Origin: Bryobacteraceae bacterium
GTDB lineage: Bacteria; Acidobacteriota; Terriglobia; Bryobacterales; Bryobacteraceae
Direction of reading: 5' to 3'
Length of the DNA stretch: 64,000 bases
Assembly (NCBI GenBank): GCA_014860455.1
Contig: JACZJQ010000211.1
Location: forward strand, 1 to 64,000
The translations under genes were made by a program, and so were the position numbers. This document shows, in pieces, positions 29,219 to 39,722 of this stretch. The notes below the pieces were generated by a model, which had not been told where the DNA came from, ran no database searches, and saw nothing but the letters and a program-made list of their open reading frames with translations. How positions within the stretch are numbered: the first letter of the stretch is position 1; every line of letters starts with the position of its first letter.

Positions 29219-30391
29219 CTACTTCTTCGACGGATTCTCGTACCAGAACAGGCCGAGATTCGCGGTCTCCTCGCAGGCGATGATGTCCAGGTCGCCGTCG
29301 CCGTCGATGTCGAAAACCTCGGCCAGGTCGAACTTGACGCCCTCGCCGCCTGAGACGTCATGGGCCGTCCACTTGCCCTGCACCAGTTTCAGGTAGCCCA
29401 CGCCTATGCCGCTGGGCTTGGCGCTTTCGCAAGTGAAGATGATCTCCTTCTTCCGGTCCCCGTCGAGGTCGGCGGCCTTGACGGCCTTGGCCCCGCCGGC
29501 GTTTTCGGGAATGGGAATCGAATGCGTCTCCCACTTCAGGCCGGATTTGTCGAGGCGCCGGAACCAAAGGACCTCCTTCGGCTTGACGGCGGCCAGCACG
29601 TCTTCCAGTCCGTCGCCGTCGAGATCCGTGGCGTCGACAAACATCACTTCGCTTCCTAGCGCGCCAATTGGATGCTCGGTCCAGGGTTTGGTTTGGTCGA
29701 GTGGATTCTTCAGCCAGAACACGCCGCTGCGGTTGCCCCTACGGTCGCTGAAAAGGATGTCTTCTATGCCGTCCGAGTCCATATCGCGGGCGATAATCGA
29801 CATGATCCAGCCGACGGGCCGCAGCGGATGCCATTTCCAGTTCGCCAGATCGCGGTACTTGGCCGGGGCTTCAAACCAGCCGAGTTCAGCATCGTCGTTC
29901 TTTCCGCCGGCGACCAGGTCGACGCCAAACCGTCCGTCCACCTGCATCGGAGTCGAGAACATCCATTGGAAACGCTTGACTGATGCCGGCAGCGGCTCCA
30001 TCCTCCATGCGCCTTCACGCAGAGGCTGGCGCGGGCCCCAATGGACGAACATCGAACGCGTCTTGCCCTCGCCTGAACTGACCACGTCGATTGCGCCGTC
30101 GGAGTCGAGATCGACAATTACGGCGTCTTCGACCGACGGGACCTCGCCCACGGTCACCTGCGGCCAAGGCATGCGAACGCGTTGTCGCTGCGGCATCAAA
30201 TAGACGCGCACCACGCCGCCCTCTTCCCAGCCGGTGACGATGTCAGGCAGCCCGTCGCGGTTGATGTCGGCCAAGCGGACTCCATCTGCGCCGCGCGAGG
30301 AATTGTCGATGGTATGCCGGACCCAGCCTCTGGGCTGATCCTGTGCTGCGGCCGGCAGCAAAAGCGTGAAGACGGCAATGGCAAGCTTCAT
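29219..30391 (-). CDS. Secreted FG-GAP/VCBS repeat beta-propeller protein
   Basis: A 390-residue protein with signal peptide (about 1-16, ending AAAQ). At least six calcium-binding propeller blades of the form D-x-(D/N)-x-D-G are visible: DINRDGLPDIV, DLDSDGAIDVV, DMDSDGIEDIL, DLDGDGLEDVL, DLDGDRKKEII and DIDGDGDLDII. Such integrin-like propellers mediate extracellular binding and are very common in Solibacter-type genomes. It is followed 7 bp later by the TauE gene, so it is probably co-transcribed with the sulfatase block. Confidence 0.9.
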   Translation of the reverse strand: MKLAIAVFTLLLPAAAQDQPRGWVRHTIDNSSRGADGVRLADINRDGLPDIVTGWEEGGVVRVYLMPQRQRVRMPWPQVTVGEVPSVEDAVIVDLDSDGAIDVVSSGEGKTRSMFVHWGPRQPLREGAWRMEPLPASVKRFQWMFSTPMQVDGRFGVDLVAGGKNDDAELGWFEAPAKYRDLANWKWHPLRPVGWIMSIIARDMDSDGIEDILFSDRRGNRSGVFWLKNPLDQTKPWTEHPIGALGSEVMFVDATDLDGDGLEDVLAAVKPKEVLWFRRLDKSGLKWETHSIPIPENAGGAKAVKAADLDGDRKKEIIFTCESAKPSGIGVGYLKLVQGKWTAHDVSGGEGVKFDLAEVFDIDGDGDLDIIACEETANLGLFWYENPSKK

Positions 30392-30426
30392 CGGTCTGCA
30401 TCCATTGTCGCCGACTCGCCGCCGAT

Positions 30427-31317
30427 CTACTTCAAGTGTTCATTGAAGAAATCGAGCGTCCTCTGCCAGGAAAGTTTCGCGGCGGCTTCGTCATAGCGCG
30501 GCGTGGTGTCGTTATGGAAGCCGTGGTTGGTGTTCTCGTAGAAGTGGGCCGTGTACGGTTTGTTGTTCGCCTTGAGAGCCTCTTCGTAGGCCGGCCAGCC
30601 GGCGTTTACGCGGGTGTCGAGCGAGGCGTAGTGCAGCAGAAGCGGCGCCTGGATTTTCGGCACATCCGCAGCCGGGGCCTGCCCGCCGTAGTAAGGCACG
30701 GCGGCTGAGAGATCCGAACCCATCATGACGGCCAGCGCGTTCGAAATACCGCCGCCGAAGCAGAAGCCGACGACGCCGACCTTGCCGTTTGAATCCGGCC
30801 GGTTCTTCAGCCAATAGGCCGAGGCGAGGAAATCGGCGGTCATTTTGTTGCGGTCGACCTTGCCAAACAGTGCGCGCGCCTTGTCTTCTTCGCCGGGGTA
30901 GCCGCCGGCTGTGGTGAGCCCGTCGGGCGCATAGGCCATGAATCCGGCTGTCGCAAGTCGCCGGGCGACGTCTTCAATGTAGGGATTCAAACCTCGGTTT
31001 TCGTGGATAACAAGCACTGCCGGCAGCTTGCCCTTTGCATCGGCGGGCTTGGCGAAGTGGCCTTTGATGGTCCCGTTACCCTTGGGCGAATCGACAGAGA
31101 CCGTCTCCACGACGATCCTCTTGTCGTCCTTGGGTACCTGCTGGGCCCACGCAAAGTTGGGCGTCAGGCTTTCGAGGATGGCGGCCGCCGTGACGCCGCC
31201 AACGGCGTACTTCTGCGCCCCTTCCAGAAACTCCCGGCGCGGGATGTCGCCGTGGACGAACTTGTCAAAGAGATTCAGGATCTCCTGGGGATAGTCGGAT
31301 GCCTTCTTGCGTTCCAT
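30427..31317 (-). CDS. Exported dienelactone-hydrolase-family alpha/beta hydrolase
   Basis: A 296-residue protein from ATG31317, which has AGAGAGGA in front. A long Tat/Sec-type leader (about 1-58, [15 protein letters not shown] then a hydrophobic stretch ending FAWAQ) is typical of secreted DLH proteins. The catalytic triad is Cys in GFCFGGG, Asp in SLDTRV and His in TNHGF. DLH enzymes open lactones such as dienelactone, but secreted homologues often act on other esters. It is the first gene of the block that runs to the sulfatase; TGCTATCCT upstream is an extended -10 candidate. Confidence 0.9.
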   Translation of the reverse strand: MERKKASDYPQEILNLFDKFVHGDIPRREFLEGAQKYAVGGVTAAAILESLTPNFAWAQQVPKDDKRIVVETVSVDSPKGNGTIKGHFAKPADAKGKLPAVLVIHENRGLNPYIEDVARRLATAGFMAYAPDGLTTAGGYPGEEDKARALFGKVDRNKMTADFLASAYWLKNRPDSNGKVGVVGFCFGGGISNALAVMMGSDLSAAVPYYGGQAPAADVPKIQAPLLLHYASLDTRVNAGWPAYEEALKANNKPYTAHFYENTNHGFHNDTTPRYDEAAAKLSWQRTLDFFNEHLK

Positions 31318-31400
31318 TTGGTCCTCTCTGGTGTTGGATGAGGATAGCACACCACGGGAATCACCGAAGTGAATAATGGTTCTGGAGTTGACATAGGGCG

Positions 31401-32861
31401 ATGACGATTAGCAGACGGGGATTTGTGGCCGCCGTGCCGGCGGCGGGGTTCGGCAGGCAGGAGCCGGCCGGCGCGCCGATCCGGATCGGTTCGCGGCGCG
31501 AACTCTTTGTCGACGATGCGCTGATCGCGTCGATGCGCGGGGTACGGTTTGAATTGGGTTCGCCCGTGGACTCAGGCATTGCCCTTCAACTCGACCGTTC
31601 CTGGGAAGGCCGGTTTTCTGCCTATTCCACAGTCATTCGTGATGGCGGCATCTACCGCCTGTACTATCGCGGTGTGCCTGAATCCGGCAACGACGGCAAC
31701 CCCGCCGAGGTCACCTGCTGCGCCGAATCAGACGATGGAATCACGTGGTGGCGGCCCCAGTTGCATTTCTTCGAGGTCCGCGGCGCGAAGACTAACAACG
31801 TGATCCTGGCCGGCAGCGCGCCCTACAGTCATAACTTCAGCCCGTTTCTTGATACGCGGCCGGGCGTCCCGGCGGGGGAGAGATACAAGGCGCTTGCCGG
31901 AGTACATAAGACAGGTCTGGCCGCTTTTGTTTCTGCCGACGGCCTGGAGTGGCGAAAACTATGTGAAGAGGCCGTCTTCCCACCCCAAAAGGAATATGCT
32001 TTCGATTCCCAGAATACGGCCTTCTGGTCAGAGGCAGAGGGCTACTATGTTCTCTACTTCCGGACCTGGAAGAAGATCTCCGGCGTCAACTACCGTTGGA
32101 TCTCCCGCGCCACCAGCGACGACTTCATCCGTTGGTCAGAACCTGTCGAGATGTCGTTCGGCGACGCCCCGCCGGAACATCTCTATACCAACCAGTCCTC
32201 GCCTTACTTCCGCGCGCCGCACATCTACACGGGCATCTGTGCCCGCTTCATGCCTGGCCGCCAGGTGTTGGACGAACAGCAGGCCTCGGCCATCGGCGTC
32301 GATCCAAAGTACTTCAAAGACTGCTCGGACGCGGTGCTGATCACCACGCGCGGCGGCAACCGATACGTGCGCCATTTCATGGAGGCGTTTTTGCGCCCGG
32401 GTGTCGGGATGGAGAACTGGGTGTCCAGGTCGAACTACCCTGCGCTGAATCTGGTGCAGACTGGTGCATCCACAATGTCGTTCTACGTGAACCGCAACTA
32501 CGGGCAGCCGACGGCGCACCTGCGGCGCTACGAACTCCGTCTCGACGGACTGGCGTCCATCAAAGCAGGATACGCGGGCGGGGAATTCACCACCAGTCCG
32601 CTGGTGTTCGAAGGCTCGAAGCTCGAACTGAACTATTCGACCTCAGCGGCAGGCGGCATCCGCGTCGAGTTACAGGACGGCGCCGGACGTCCTCTGCCGG
32701 GCAGATCGCTTTCGGATTTCAACGAACTCATCGGGGATGAGATACGGCGGGTCTGCTCGTGGGGAACAGGGGAGAGCCTTGCGGCGATTGCAGGGAGTCC
32801 TGTTCGCGTTTTGTTCTCCCTCAAAGACGCTGATCTGTTCTCATTCCGTTTCCGTGAGTAG
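31401..32861 (+). CDS. Exported five-bladed propeller glycosidase-like protein
   Basis: A 486-residue protein. The N terminus [14 protein letters not shown] is a Tat-like signal. The body resembles GH32/GH43-type propeller proteins ([61 protein letters not shown]), with a C-terminal beta-sandwich. I cannot assign the catalytic Asp/Glu trio with certainty, so glycoside hydrolase activity is only likely. It is divergent from the DLH gene with 83 bp between the starts. Confidence 0.7.
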   Translation: MTISRRGFVAAVPAAGFGRQEPAGAPIRIGSRRELFVDDALIASMRGVRFELGSPVDSGIALQLDRSWEGRFSAYSTVIRDGGIYRLYYRGVPESGNDGNPAEVTCCAESDDGITWWRPQLHFFEVRGAKTNNVILAGSAPYSHNFSPFLDTRPGVPAGERYKALAGVHKTGLAAFVSADGLEWRKLCEEAVFPPQKEYAFDSQNTAFWSEAEGYYVLYFRTWKKISGVNYRWISRATSDDFIRWSEPVEMSFGDAPPEHLYTNQSSPYFRAPHIYTGICARFMPGRQVLDEQQASAIGVDPKYFKDCSDAVLITTRGGNRYVRHFMEAFLRPGVGMENWVSRSNYPALNLVQTGASTMSFYVNRNYGQPTAHLRRYELRLDGLASIKAGYAGGEFTTSPLVFEGSKLELNYSTSAAGGIRVELQDGAGRPLPGRSLSDFNELIGDEIRRVCSWGTGESLAAIAGSPVRVLFSLKDADLFSFRFRE

Positions 32862-32907
32862 CCGGCGATGCGGCCCGCAGTTTCAACGGATCATGGTTCG
32901 GGCGGGT

Positions 32908-33447
32908 TCAGCCCCGTTGCACAATCAACTGGTTTTTCACCTCGAAGACCCCGGGAACACCGGTGGCGAGAATCCCGGCCAGATTCCGATCGGCTTCATT
33001 GTCCACTCTTCCTTTGAGCGTGAGCGTACCGTTCCGTACGATGAGGTGGATTTGCGGCAGAGGTCCCCAGGCGTAACGGTTCAGCCCCGGGTTCGAATAG
33101 ATCGCGCGGTAGGAGGCCAGGCGAATTCTGTCGTCATATGGCGAGAGCGGAAGCACATTGATCCGGTTGTCGACGCCCTCCACACCTTCGAGCGACTTGA
33201 CCCGCCGCTCAGCCTCATCCTTCAGGGTCGGCCGGCTGACGTCTCCGAGCAGCACGACTTTTCTGCCCTGCAGTTTGAAGGAGACGTGGTCGAAGACGCC
33301 ATAAAAAGGCATCATCACCAACTCATGCCTCACCTGCTCGGCAAGGCGGGGCGAGATCCTGTCCGGCCGCGCGACGGTGGATTGTGCGAAGACGGCAAGC
33401 GCGCCTGCCAGGATTGTCAAAAGCATCCTGCTCATCCCGCGGTTCAT
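32908..33447 (-). CDS. Exported protein with two BON domains
   Basis: A 179-residue protein with signal peptide (about 1-22). Two BON modules are visible: LAEQVRHELVMMPFYGVFDHVSFKLQGRKVVLLGDV (residues about 36-70, in pieces) and PQIHLIVRNGTLTLKGRVDN followed by GVPGVFEVKNQLIV. BON domains bind phospholipid or envelope surfaces (OsmY-type). AGGAGG precedes the ATG. The role is envelope maintenance or stress protection by family analogy. Confidence 0.88.
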   Translation of the reverse strand: MNRGMSRMLLTILAGALAVFAQSTVARPDRISPRLAEQVRHELVMMPFYGVFDHVSFKLQGRKVVLLGDVSRPTLKDEAERRVKSLEGVEGVDNRINVLPLSPYDDRIRLASYRAIYSNPGLNRYAWGPLPQIHLIVRNGTLTLKGRVDNEADRNLAGILATGVPGVFEVKNQLIVQRG

Positions 33448-33596
33448 AGCACACCTCCTGACCCGGAAGATGGATCAACCGTCCGGCAGGTTGCCTAAAA
33501 TTCGCTCCTCAATGCGCCGGCCCTGCATATAAGGCCGATTCAGGGGCACCTAAGCCCAAGCGTGACATGGGTTTAGCCGGCGGGCGGGGGGACGTG

Positions 33597-35744
33597 CTAC
33601 CAGGCGAGCAAATCTTCTGCGGCCGCCTGGATGTCGCCGGTTTGCGGCAGGATGGCGTCTTCGAGGTCGGGCGCATAGCCGACCCATGTGTCGAGCGCGG
33701 CGACGCGCCGGACGGGCGCGTCCAGGCATTCAAACAAATCCGACGCAATGCGTGCGGCGATCTCGGCGCCGTAGCCGAAGCTCAATGTGTCCTCGTGAAC
33801 CACCAGCGCCCGCGATGTCTTGCGGACGGACGCCGCGATGGCCTCCATGTCAAACGGCGCCAGCGACCGCAGGTCGAGTATTTCGATCGACACATCAGGC
33901 CGTGCGCGTTCAATCTGCGATGCCGCGTAGACAGACTTCTGCACCGTCATCCCGTAGGTGATGATCGTCAGGCTGTCGCCGGGTTTGACGACGCGTGCGC
34001 GGCCAAACGGAATCGTGAACTCCGGCCCCGGATGCGGCGACCGGTTGTACGGCTCACGGTACAGCCGCTTGTGCTCGAGGAACAGCACCGGATCCTCGCA
34101 ACGGATTGCCGTGCGCAACAGTCCGCAGGCGTCCAGCGCGCTCGACGGCATCACCACCCGCAAGCCAGGGATGTGCGTGAATGCCACCTCGCCCGACTGC
34201 GAATGATAAATTGATCCGCCGTTCAGGTAGCCGCCTATCGGTGCGCGGATCACAACCGGCGCCGACCATCCGTTGTTCGACCGCCAGCGGACGTTGGCCA
34301 GCTCGTCGCGAATCTGCATCATCGCCGGCCAGATGTAGTCGAAGAACTGGATCTCGACCACCGGCTTCATGCCGCGCGACGCCATGCCCAGCGCCCTGCC
34401 GACGATGGCCGCCTCGGCGATCGGCGCATTGAAGCATCGGCGGGATCCATACTTGGTCTGCAGTCCGAATGTCGCTTTGAAGACGCCGCCCTTGCCTTTG
34501 ACCTCGCCCAGGTGCTGCTCGCGCGAGCAGTCGGCCACATCTTCGCCGAAAACGACCATCCCCGGATTGCGCCCCAACTCCTCGTCGAGCGTCCTGTTGA
34601 TTGCGTCGATCATTGTCCGTGGTTCGCCTTCGAAGGCCGGCGCGGCGTTGAACGAATGCGAGCAGGGATCCACATCCGGCGAGTACAGGAAATGCAACGC
34701 CGTGGACTTTGCCGGCGCCGGCGCGCGCAGCACTCGTTCGGTGATCTTCTGAATCTCCAGGTCGATCTCGTTGTCGATGCGTTCCTGCGCGATTGGATCC
34801 AGCAGCCCTTCGGAGATCAGCCATTGCGGATAGGTGAGTACCGGATCGACGGCAGCTTCGGCGTCGCGCTCGGCCTGTGTCTTATAGAGCGATTCATCGT
34901 CTGAGAGCGAGTGCGAATACGGGCGCGTGCAATGGGCATGCACCAGTGCCGGACCCGCCTCGCCTCGGATGTGCTCGAGCGCGCCCTGGATCGCCGCCAC
35001 CGAATCGATGAAGCTCGAACCATCGCATTCAGCCACGTGCAATCCGGGGAATCCCTTCAGCAGCGCCGAAATCCTCCCGCCCGGCGTCTGATGCTCCACC
35101 GGCACGCTAATGGCGTAGTGGTTATCTTCGACGACATAGAGCAACGGCAGTTTGCGCAGGCACGCCGCGTTGATCGATTCCCAGAATTCGCCTTCGCTTG
35201 TCGCACCGTCTCCCGTTGTCACCAGCGTGACCACATCAGCGCCGGGCGTCAGGTACAGCGATGCCTCGGCGCAGCCGACGGCATGAAGGAACTGCGAACC
35301 GGTGGGCGACGAACCGGTGAAGATATGCAGCGACGGACTGGACCAGTGCGACGGCATTTGCCGGCCGCCCGATTGCGTATCGGCCGCCGCGCCCACTGCC
35401 TGCAGCATCATCATCTCCGGCGTGATGCCGAGCGCCAAGGCCACGGCGCGGTCCCGGTAGTACAGATGAAACCAGTCGTGTCCGGGCCGCAGCATCATGC
35501 CCGCGGCGGTCTGGATTGCCTCATGTCCTGCAGCCGAAACCTGAAAGAAAATCCGGTTCTGACGCTTCAGCAGCACTTCGCGGTCGTCAAGCCGTCGCGA
35601 CATCTTCATGTTGCGGTAGGCGGCGATCAGGGTCTCTCGCGACAGCCCGCGGTAGCGGTCACTGGCGGTGCAGTCCTGCACTGGTCTTGCGATGGCCATA
35701 CCCAGTTGGTCCAAACTCATCAGTTTAGCTGATGAGATGCGCAC
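33597..35744 (-). CDS. Fused 2-oxoacid dehydrogenase E1 alpha-beta (thiamine diphosphate)
   Basis: A 715-residue single-chain E1. The alpha part (about 30-345) has [13 protein letters not shown] and the ThDP motif GDGATSEG through VEDNHYAIS. The beta part (about 380-715) has [42 protein letters not shown] and [13 protein letters not shown]. The E1 component oxidatively decarboxylates pyruvate, 2-oxoisovalerate or a similar acid; sequence here does not settle which. E2 and E3 genes are not adjacent. The start may be GTG35744 or ATG35720. Confidence 0.93.
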   Translation of the reverse strand: MRISSAKLMSLDQLGMAIARPVQDCTASDRYRGLSRETLIAAYRNMKMSRRLDDREVLLKRQNRIFFQVSAAGHEAIQTAAGMMLRPGHDWFHLYYRDRAVALALGITPEMMMLQAVGAAADTQSGGRQMPSHWSSPSLHIFTGSSPTGSQFLHAVGCAEASLYLTPGADVVTLVTTGDGATSEGEFWESINAACLRKLPLLYVVEDNHYAISVPVEHQTPGGRISALLKGFPGLHVAECDGSSFIDSVAAIQGALEHIRGEAGPALVHAHCTRPYSHSLSDDESLYKTQAERDAEAAVDPVLTYPQWLISEGLLDPIAQERIDNEIDLEIQKITERVLRAPAPAKSTALHFLYSPDVDPCSHSFNAAPAFEGEPRTMIDAINRTLDEELGRNPGMVVFGEDVADCSREQHLGEVKGKGGVFKATFGLQTKYGSRRCFNAPIAEAAIVGRALGMASRGMKPVVEIQFFDYIWPAMMQIRDELANVRWRSNNGWSAPVVIRAPIGGYLNGGSIYHSQSGEVAFTHIPGLRVVMPSSALDACGLLRTAIRCEDPVLFLEHKRLYREPYNRSPHPGPEFTIPFGRARVVKPGDSLTIITYGMTVQKSVYAASQIERARPDVSIEILDLRSLAPFDMEAIAASVRKTSRALVVHEDTLSFGYGAEIAARIASDLFECLDAPVRRVAALDTWVGYAPDLEDAILPQTGDIQAAAEDLLAW

Positions 35745-35801
35745 CGGGTGTGTTTGGCGGCAATTCGGAGTATGCTGCCTCTCAGACCAGGAGAGCCGAA
35801 T

Positions 35802-36572
35802 ATGACCAAGTCAGCCGTCCCGCCCTACACGCTGCTGGCCGAGCACTACGACGACGTGTTTGTCTTCGCCAACCCCTGGCGCGAGAATGCGCGCGAGCGG
35901 ATCCTGGCCCGCATCCTCACTCGCGCCGCTTCCTGCTGCGATCTGGCCTGCGGGACCGGCTCCACGGCCGTCGAACTGGCCAAGCGCGGATTGAAGGTCT
36001 ATGCTGTCGATCTGTCTCCGACAATGTGCGACAAGGCGCGTGCCAAGGCGGCACGCGAAACCGTCGATGTCACCGTGATCGAAGCCGACATGCGGCGGTT
36101 CCGCCTTCCGGAAAAAGTGGATCTCATCACCTGCGAGTTCGATGCCCTGAATCATGTCCCGCGCAAGCCCGACCTGTCGCTTGTCGCCCGCTGCGCCGCG
36201 CGTGCGCTCAAGCCCGGCGGACACTTCTATTTCGACGTCAACACCCGGCTGGCGTTTGAAGAAGTCTGGCCGATGACATGGTTTGTCGAACGGCCCGGCC
36301 TTGCGCTGGTCATGCACGGCGACTTCGACCCGCGTGCCGGCAGGGCCTGGACCACGGCCGAATTCTTCATCCAGAACGGCGGCCTGTGGGAGCGCCACAG
36401 CGAACGTGTTGAAGAAGTCTGCTGGTCGCCCGCCGAAATCAGCCAGGCCCTCTCCGCTGCGGGCTTCGAAGGCATCAAATGCCGTGACGCTGTGCCGTTC
36501 TTCGGCAGCGACGCGCTGGTCCGCCGCGGACACCGGTCAATCTACCTGGCCCGGCTGGGCTTGGGGCGATAA
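35802..36572 (+). CDS. SAM-dependent class I methyltransferase
   Basis: A 256-residue cytoplasmic methyltransferase. Motif I is [19 protein letters not shown], motif [17 protein letters not shown], motif [15 protein letters not shown], then [12 protein letters not shown], and the post-motif region [14 protein letters not shown]. The substrate is unknown. ATG35802 is chosen because AGGAGAG lies 9 nt upstream and the earlier in-frame ATG (35748) has none. A -10 box TATGCT sits at 35771-35776. Confidence 0.9.
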   Translation: MTKSAVPPYTLLAEHYDDVFVFANPWRENARERILARILTRAASCCDLACGTGSTAVELAKRGLKVYAVDLSPTMCDKARAKAARETVDVTVIEADMRRFRLPEKVDLITCEFDALNHVPRKPDLSLVARCAARALKPGGHFYFDVNTRLAFEEVWPMTWFVERPGLALVMHGDFDPRAGRAWTTAEFFIQNGGLWERHSERVEEVCWSPAEISQALSAAGFEGIKCRDAVPFFGSDALVRRGHRSIYLARLGLGR

Positions 36573-36621
36573 GTGATTCGGCGCAGCCGCCCTCCGCTAC
36601 AATGGAACTTCCCGAGCCAAT

Positions 36622-37902
36622 ATGTACGACCTAGCCTTCTTCCGTGCCAATCTCGACATGATCGCCGAACGCCTCGCCGCGCGCGGTTTCAGCCTTGATG
36701 TCGAGGACTTCAAGGGCATCGACGCCCGCCGCCGCGCCGCCTTGACTGAAGTCGAATCCCTCCGCGCCCAGCGCAATGCCGAGAGCATGGAGATCGGCAA
36801 GAAGAAGAAGGCCGGCGAGGATACTGAGGAACTCCAGGCCCGTGTCCGCGCCATCGGCGACCGTATCTCGTCGCTCGAAGAGCAGACCAAACTGCTCGAA
36901 GACGAGTTCCGCCAGCATCTGGCGTCGATACCCAACCTGCCTCACGAATCCGTTCCGGCAGGCAGGGACGAAACCGCAAACGTCGAAATCAAAAAGTGGG
37001 GCGAGCCGCGCAAATTCGACTTCGACGCCCAGGCGCATTGGGATCTCGGCCCGGCACTCGGAATCCTCGACTTCGAACGCGCCGCCAAGATCACCGGCGC
37101 CCGTTTTGCCGTCTACTTCGGCCAGGGCGCAAAGCTCGAACGCGCGCTGATCAGCTTCATGCTCGACCTGCACACCCGCGAGCACGGCTATACGGAAGTG
37201 CTGCCCCCGTTCATGGTGAATTCGGCCAGCCTCTTCGGCACCGGCCAGTTGCCCAAATTCGCCGACGATCTGTTCAAGATCGAGAAGTTCGATTTCTGGC
37301 TCATCCCCACCGCCGAGGTGCCGGTGACGAACCTGTTCCGCGATGAGACGCTCGACGCTGCCCAGTTGCCGATTCGCCTCTGCGCCTACACGCCCTGCTT
37401 CCGCAGCGAGGCCGGCGCCTACGGCCGCGATGTCCGCGGCATCATCCGCCAGCACCAGTTCCAGAAGGTGGAACTGGTCAACTTCACCACGCCCGAATCC
37501 AGCTACGAAGAACACGAACACCTCACCCGCAGCGCCGAAACCGTCCTTGAACGCCTCGGCCTGCCCTACCGCCGAGTCGTCCTCTCCACCGGCGATATGG
37601 GCTTCTCCTCCGCCAAGACCTACGATCTCGAAGTCTGGATGCCCGGCCAGAACGCCTACAAGGAAATCAGTTCGTGCTCGAATTTCGAAGCGTTCCAGGC
37701 CCGCCGGGCCGGCATCCGCGTCAAATCTGGCAAAAAGAGCGAACCCCTTCACACGCTCAACGGCAGCGGGTTGGCGATCGGCCGCACCTGGGTCGCCATT
37801 GTTGAAAACTACCAGCAGGCTGACGGCACTGTGGTGGTCCCAGAGGCGCTCAGGCCCTATCTCAACGCCGAAATCATCAGCAAACAGGGCGTTTTGAGCT
37901 GA
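36622..37902 (+). CDS. serS: Seryl-tRNA synthetase
   Basis: A 426-residue class II synthetase that charges tRNA-Ser. The N-terminal coiled-coil arm (about 30-105, rich in Glu/Lys/Arg) reads the long variable arm. Motif 2 is [29 protein letters not shown] and motif 3 is [27 protein letters not shown] at 36598-36603 lies 18 nt before the ATG and no Shine-Dalgarno is visible, so the leader is very short. Confidence 0.98.
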   Translation: MYDLAFFRANLDMIAERLAARGFSLDVEDFKGIDARRRAALTEVESLRAQRNAESMEIGKKKKAGEDTEELQARVRAIGDRISSLEEQTKLLEDEFRQHLASIPNLPHESVPAGRDETANVEIKKWGEPRKFDFDAQAHWDLGPALGILDFERAAKITGARFAVYFGQGAKLERALISFMLDLHTREHGYTEVLPPFMVNSASLFGTGQLPKFADDLFKIEKFDFWLIPTAEVPVTNLFRDETLDAAQLPIRLCAYTPCFRSEAGAYGRDVRGIIRQHQFQKVELVNFTTPESSYEEHEHLTRSAETVLERLGLPYRRVVLSTGDMGFSSAKTYDLEVWMPGQNAYKEISSCSNFEAFQARRAGIRVKSGKKSEPLHTLNGSGLAIGRTWVAIVENYQQADGTVVVPEALRPYLNAEIISKQGVLS

Positions 37903-38085
37903 TCGCGCAGGTGCGGTCACAGCATTAGGAAAAAATCTACAAGCCCCATAACATGCTGATATAAAAAGGGTTGGAGCTGCCTTTGCGGCGCGGCGGCGGA
38001 TTTTGCGGCATGGCGACTGGCTACTGTTTAATCGGCGGCGGATGTGCGATCACGTCCGCGGATTTCAACAAGGATGCCGATTCGC

Positions 38086-38916
38086 ATGACACACTTTCAA
38101 CGACTAATTGCCGGCTTTGCGCTGGCGGCAACGTTCGCGGCCGGCGCCATTGCGGCGCCCCCATTGACCTTGGTTCAGGACAGGCTTTTTAAAGCGGATG
38201 GAACGCCGTTCACCGGCTCCGCCGTCATCTCGTGGCGCTCGTTCGTTGCCTCCGATGGTTCGAACATCCCCCAGAACTCAGTCACGGTTCAGATCATTGG
38301 CGGCGTTCTCAACGCCCGACTCGTGCCCACCACCAATGCCTCGGCGGGCGCGTTCTATTCCGTCCGTTTCAACGCAGATGGCAAGACCCAGTTCACCGAA
38401 TCATGGGCGGTGCCTCCCAGCGCGCTGCCGCTGCAGGTCCGCCATGTGCGCCTTGAAGCGCCTCCCGGCGCAGCGGTTCAGCCGCCCTCCAGCCTGATCC
38501 AGATTGGCGATGTCACAGGCCTTGCTGAAGCGCTTGTCGAAAGGCCGCTCAAGGCCCTGGCCTACCGCTCCAGCCGCACCGCGGTGATCGACTCCAACGG
38601 CGATATCGCTGGCGCATCCGGCATTCCCACGGACTGTATCCGCGTCGATGGCACTTCCGGCCCCTGCGGTTCCCAGATCGCGCTGCCCTTGTTCGTCGAC
38701 ATGGAGCCCCCGACCGGTGTCGTCAATGGCGTCAACCTCGTGTTCACGCTCAACCAGGCGCCCGCACCGGCGACGAGCCTCCACCTGTTCAGGAACGGCG
38801 TCCTGCAGCGCCCATCGGTCGACTACGTCCTCAATGGCAATGCCATCACGTTTCTCTCCGTGTCCACGCCACAGACCGGCGACCAACTCGCCGCCACCTA
38901 CCGCGCGGCACAGTAG
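38086..38916 (+). CDS. Secreted beta-rich protein of unknown function
   Basis: A 276-residue protein with signal peptide (about 1-24, ending AIAAPP). The N-terminal half (LFKADGTPFTGSAVISWRSF, VTVQIIGGVLNARLVP) looks like a carboxypeptidase-regulatory or surface beta domain, and the C-terminal segment (LHLFRNGVLQRPSVDYVLNGNAITF) resembles a module found in phage tail-fibre and surface proteins. No other phage gene is nearby. A TATAAA promoter element lies at 37960-37965. Function is not recognisable. Confidence 0.7.
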   Translation: MTHFQRLIAGFALAATFAAGAIAAPPLTLVQDRLFKADGTPFTGSAVISWRSFVASDGSNIPQNSVTVQIIGGVLNARLVPTTNASAGAFYSVRFNADGKTQFTESWAVPPSALPLQVRHVRLEAPPGAAVQPPSSLIQIGDVTGLAEALVERPLKALAYRSSRTAVIDSNGDIAGASGIPTDCIRVDGTSGPCGSQIALPLFVDMEPPTGVVNGVNLVFTLNQAPAPATSLHLFRNGVLQRPSVDYVLNGNAITFLSVSTPQTGDQLAATYRAAQ

Positions 38917-38935
38917 CGGCTCCAACCGGCCTTAG

Positions 38936-39722
38936 ACGAATGCCGCCCGGCCGTGCCCGAACCAACGTGGTGCTGGTACGCACTAGTGAAAGGACTAAAG
39001 GAGTCTAACCTCAGTTCTGAGTGGGGAAAGTGCACCGGCCCGTGGTAGGTTTTCCGCCCTGGGTCGGTCATAGCCCCTCTGCCGGAGATGCCGCATCGCC
39101 GACGATAGACGTTCATGACATCGTTGCTCGCCTGGCTTCTCCTGATCGTTTCGGGCCTTTCCCTGGTCTCACTCGCCAAGAACTTGAATGACGATGACCA
39201 GTGGCCCCGTCCCAGGCGCCGAAGACGGCGTTGAGCGCGGGCGATCCAGATTCAAGCGCCAGTGCGGATGCCAGCGGCGCATCGGTTCAGCAACGCGATA
39301 TCCATGAAGTTGGCCCGCGCCATCAGCAACTGCCACCGGATTCCTGCCGCTTCGGCCAGCATCCGGTGAGCAGGCTGACATCACCCCGATGGTGGTAGGC
39401 TTTGCATCGCCCTCCTTGGTTGTGTTCTCGATGCCGGCGGCCGTTTCCGTCTCCTTTGTCCAACCACGCGGTGGAGTTCCTTGGCAACCCGATGCCAGGT
39501 GCAGCGACAATCTCCATGGCCACTCCGCGGTCGACTTGCCATCGAGAGGCCGCGCCTGCCGCCGCGCAACATGCGGGGCGCTTCTTCACAGACTACTCAC
39601 GGATCGGTGATGCTCCCGTAACTGCAACAATGCGAAGGGCTGACGGGAATCTCCAGCCGCCCGGATCACATCTGATCTGTCTCTGCCCCGTGGGGGTCTG
39701 CGCTCGGCTATAGTGGTGGTTA
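38936..39722. other. Gene-poor stretch, about 790 bp
   Basis: The only gap over 300 bp. It holds one 39-codon ORF (39115-39234) and otherwise only overlapping short frames on both strands without family features. No tRNA, riboswitch, IS end or terminator is recognisable. It may contain decayed coding sequence or the long upstream region of the GntR-type regulator at 39723. Confidence 0.5.
39115..39234 (+). CDS. Possible 39-residue single-span membrane peptide
   Basis: The frame encodes MTSLLAWLLLIVSGLSLVSL, then a short acidic stretch (DDD) and a C-terminal arginine-rich tail. It would be one membrane helix with a positively charged end. No good Shine-Dalgarno is visible, so expression is uncertain. 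Similar mini-proteins occur as membrane-complex regulators or type I toxins; neither is shown here. Confidence 0.3.
   Translation: MTSLLAWLLLIVSGLSLVSLAKNLNDDDQWPRPRRRRRR

Noticed and set aside
36631-37920. Minus-strand frame of 429 codons over serS
   Set aside because: Complement of a certain tRNA synthetase gene; the translation is low-complexity Gly/Ala/Asp-rich without motifs.
39169-39589. Overlapping minus-strand frames that might be a decayed transposase
   Set aside because: No DDE motif, no inverted repeats and no target duplication could be found, so no mobile element is called.
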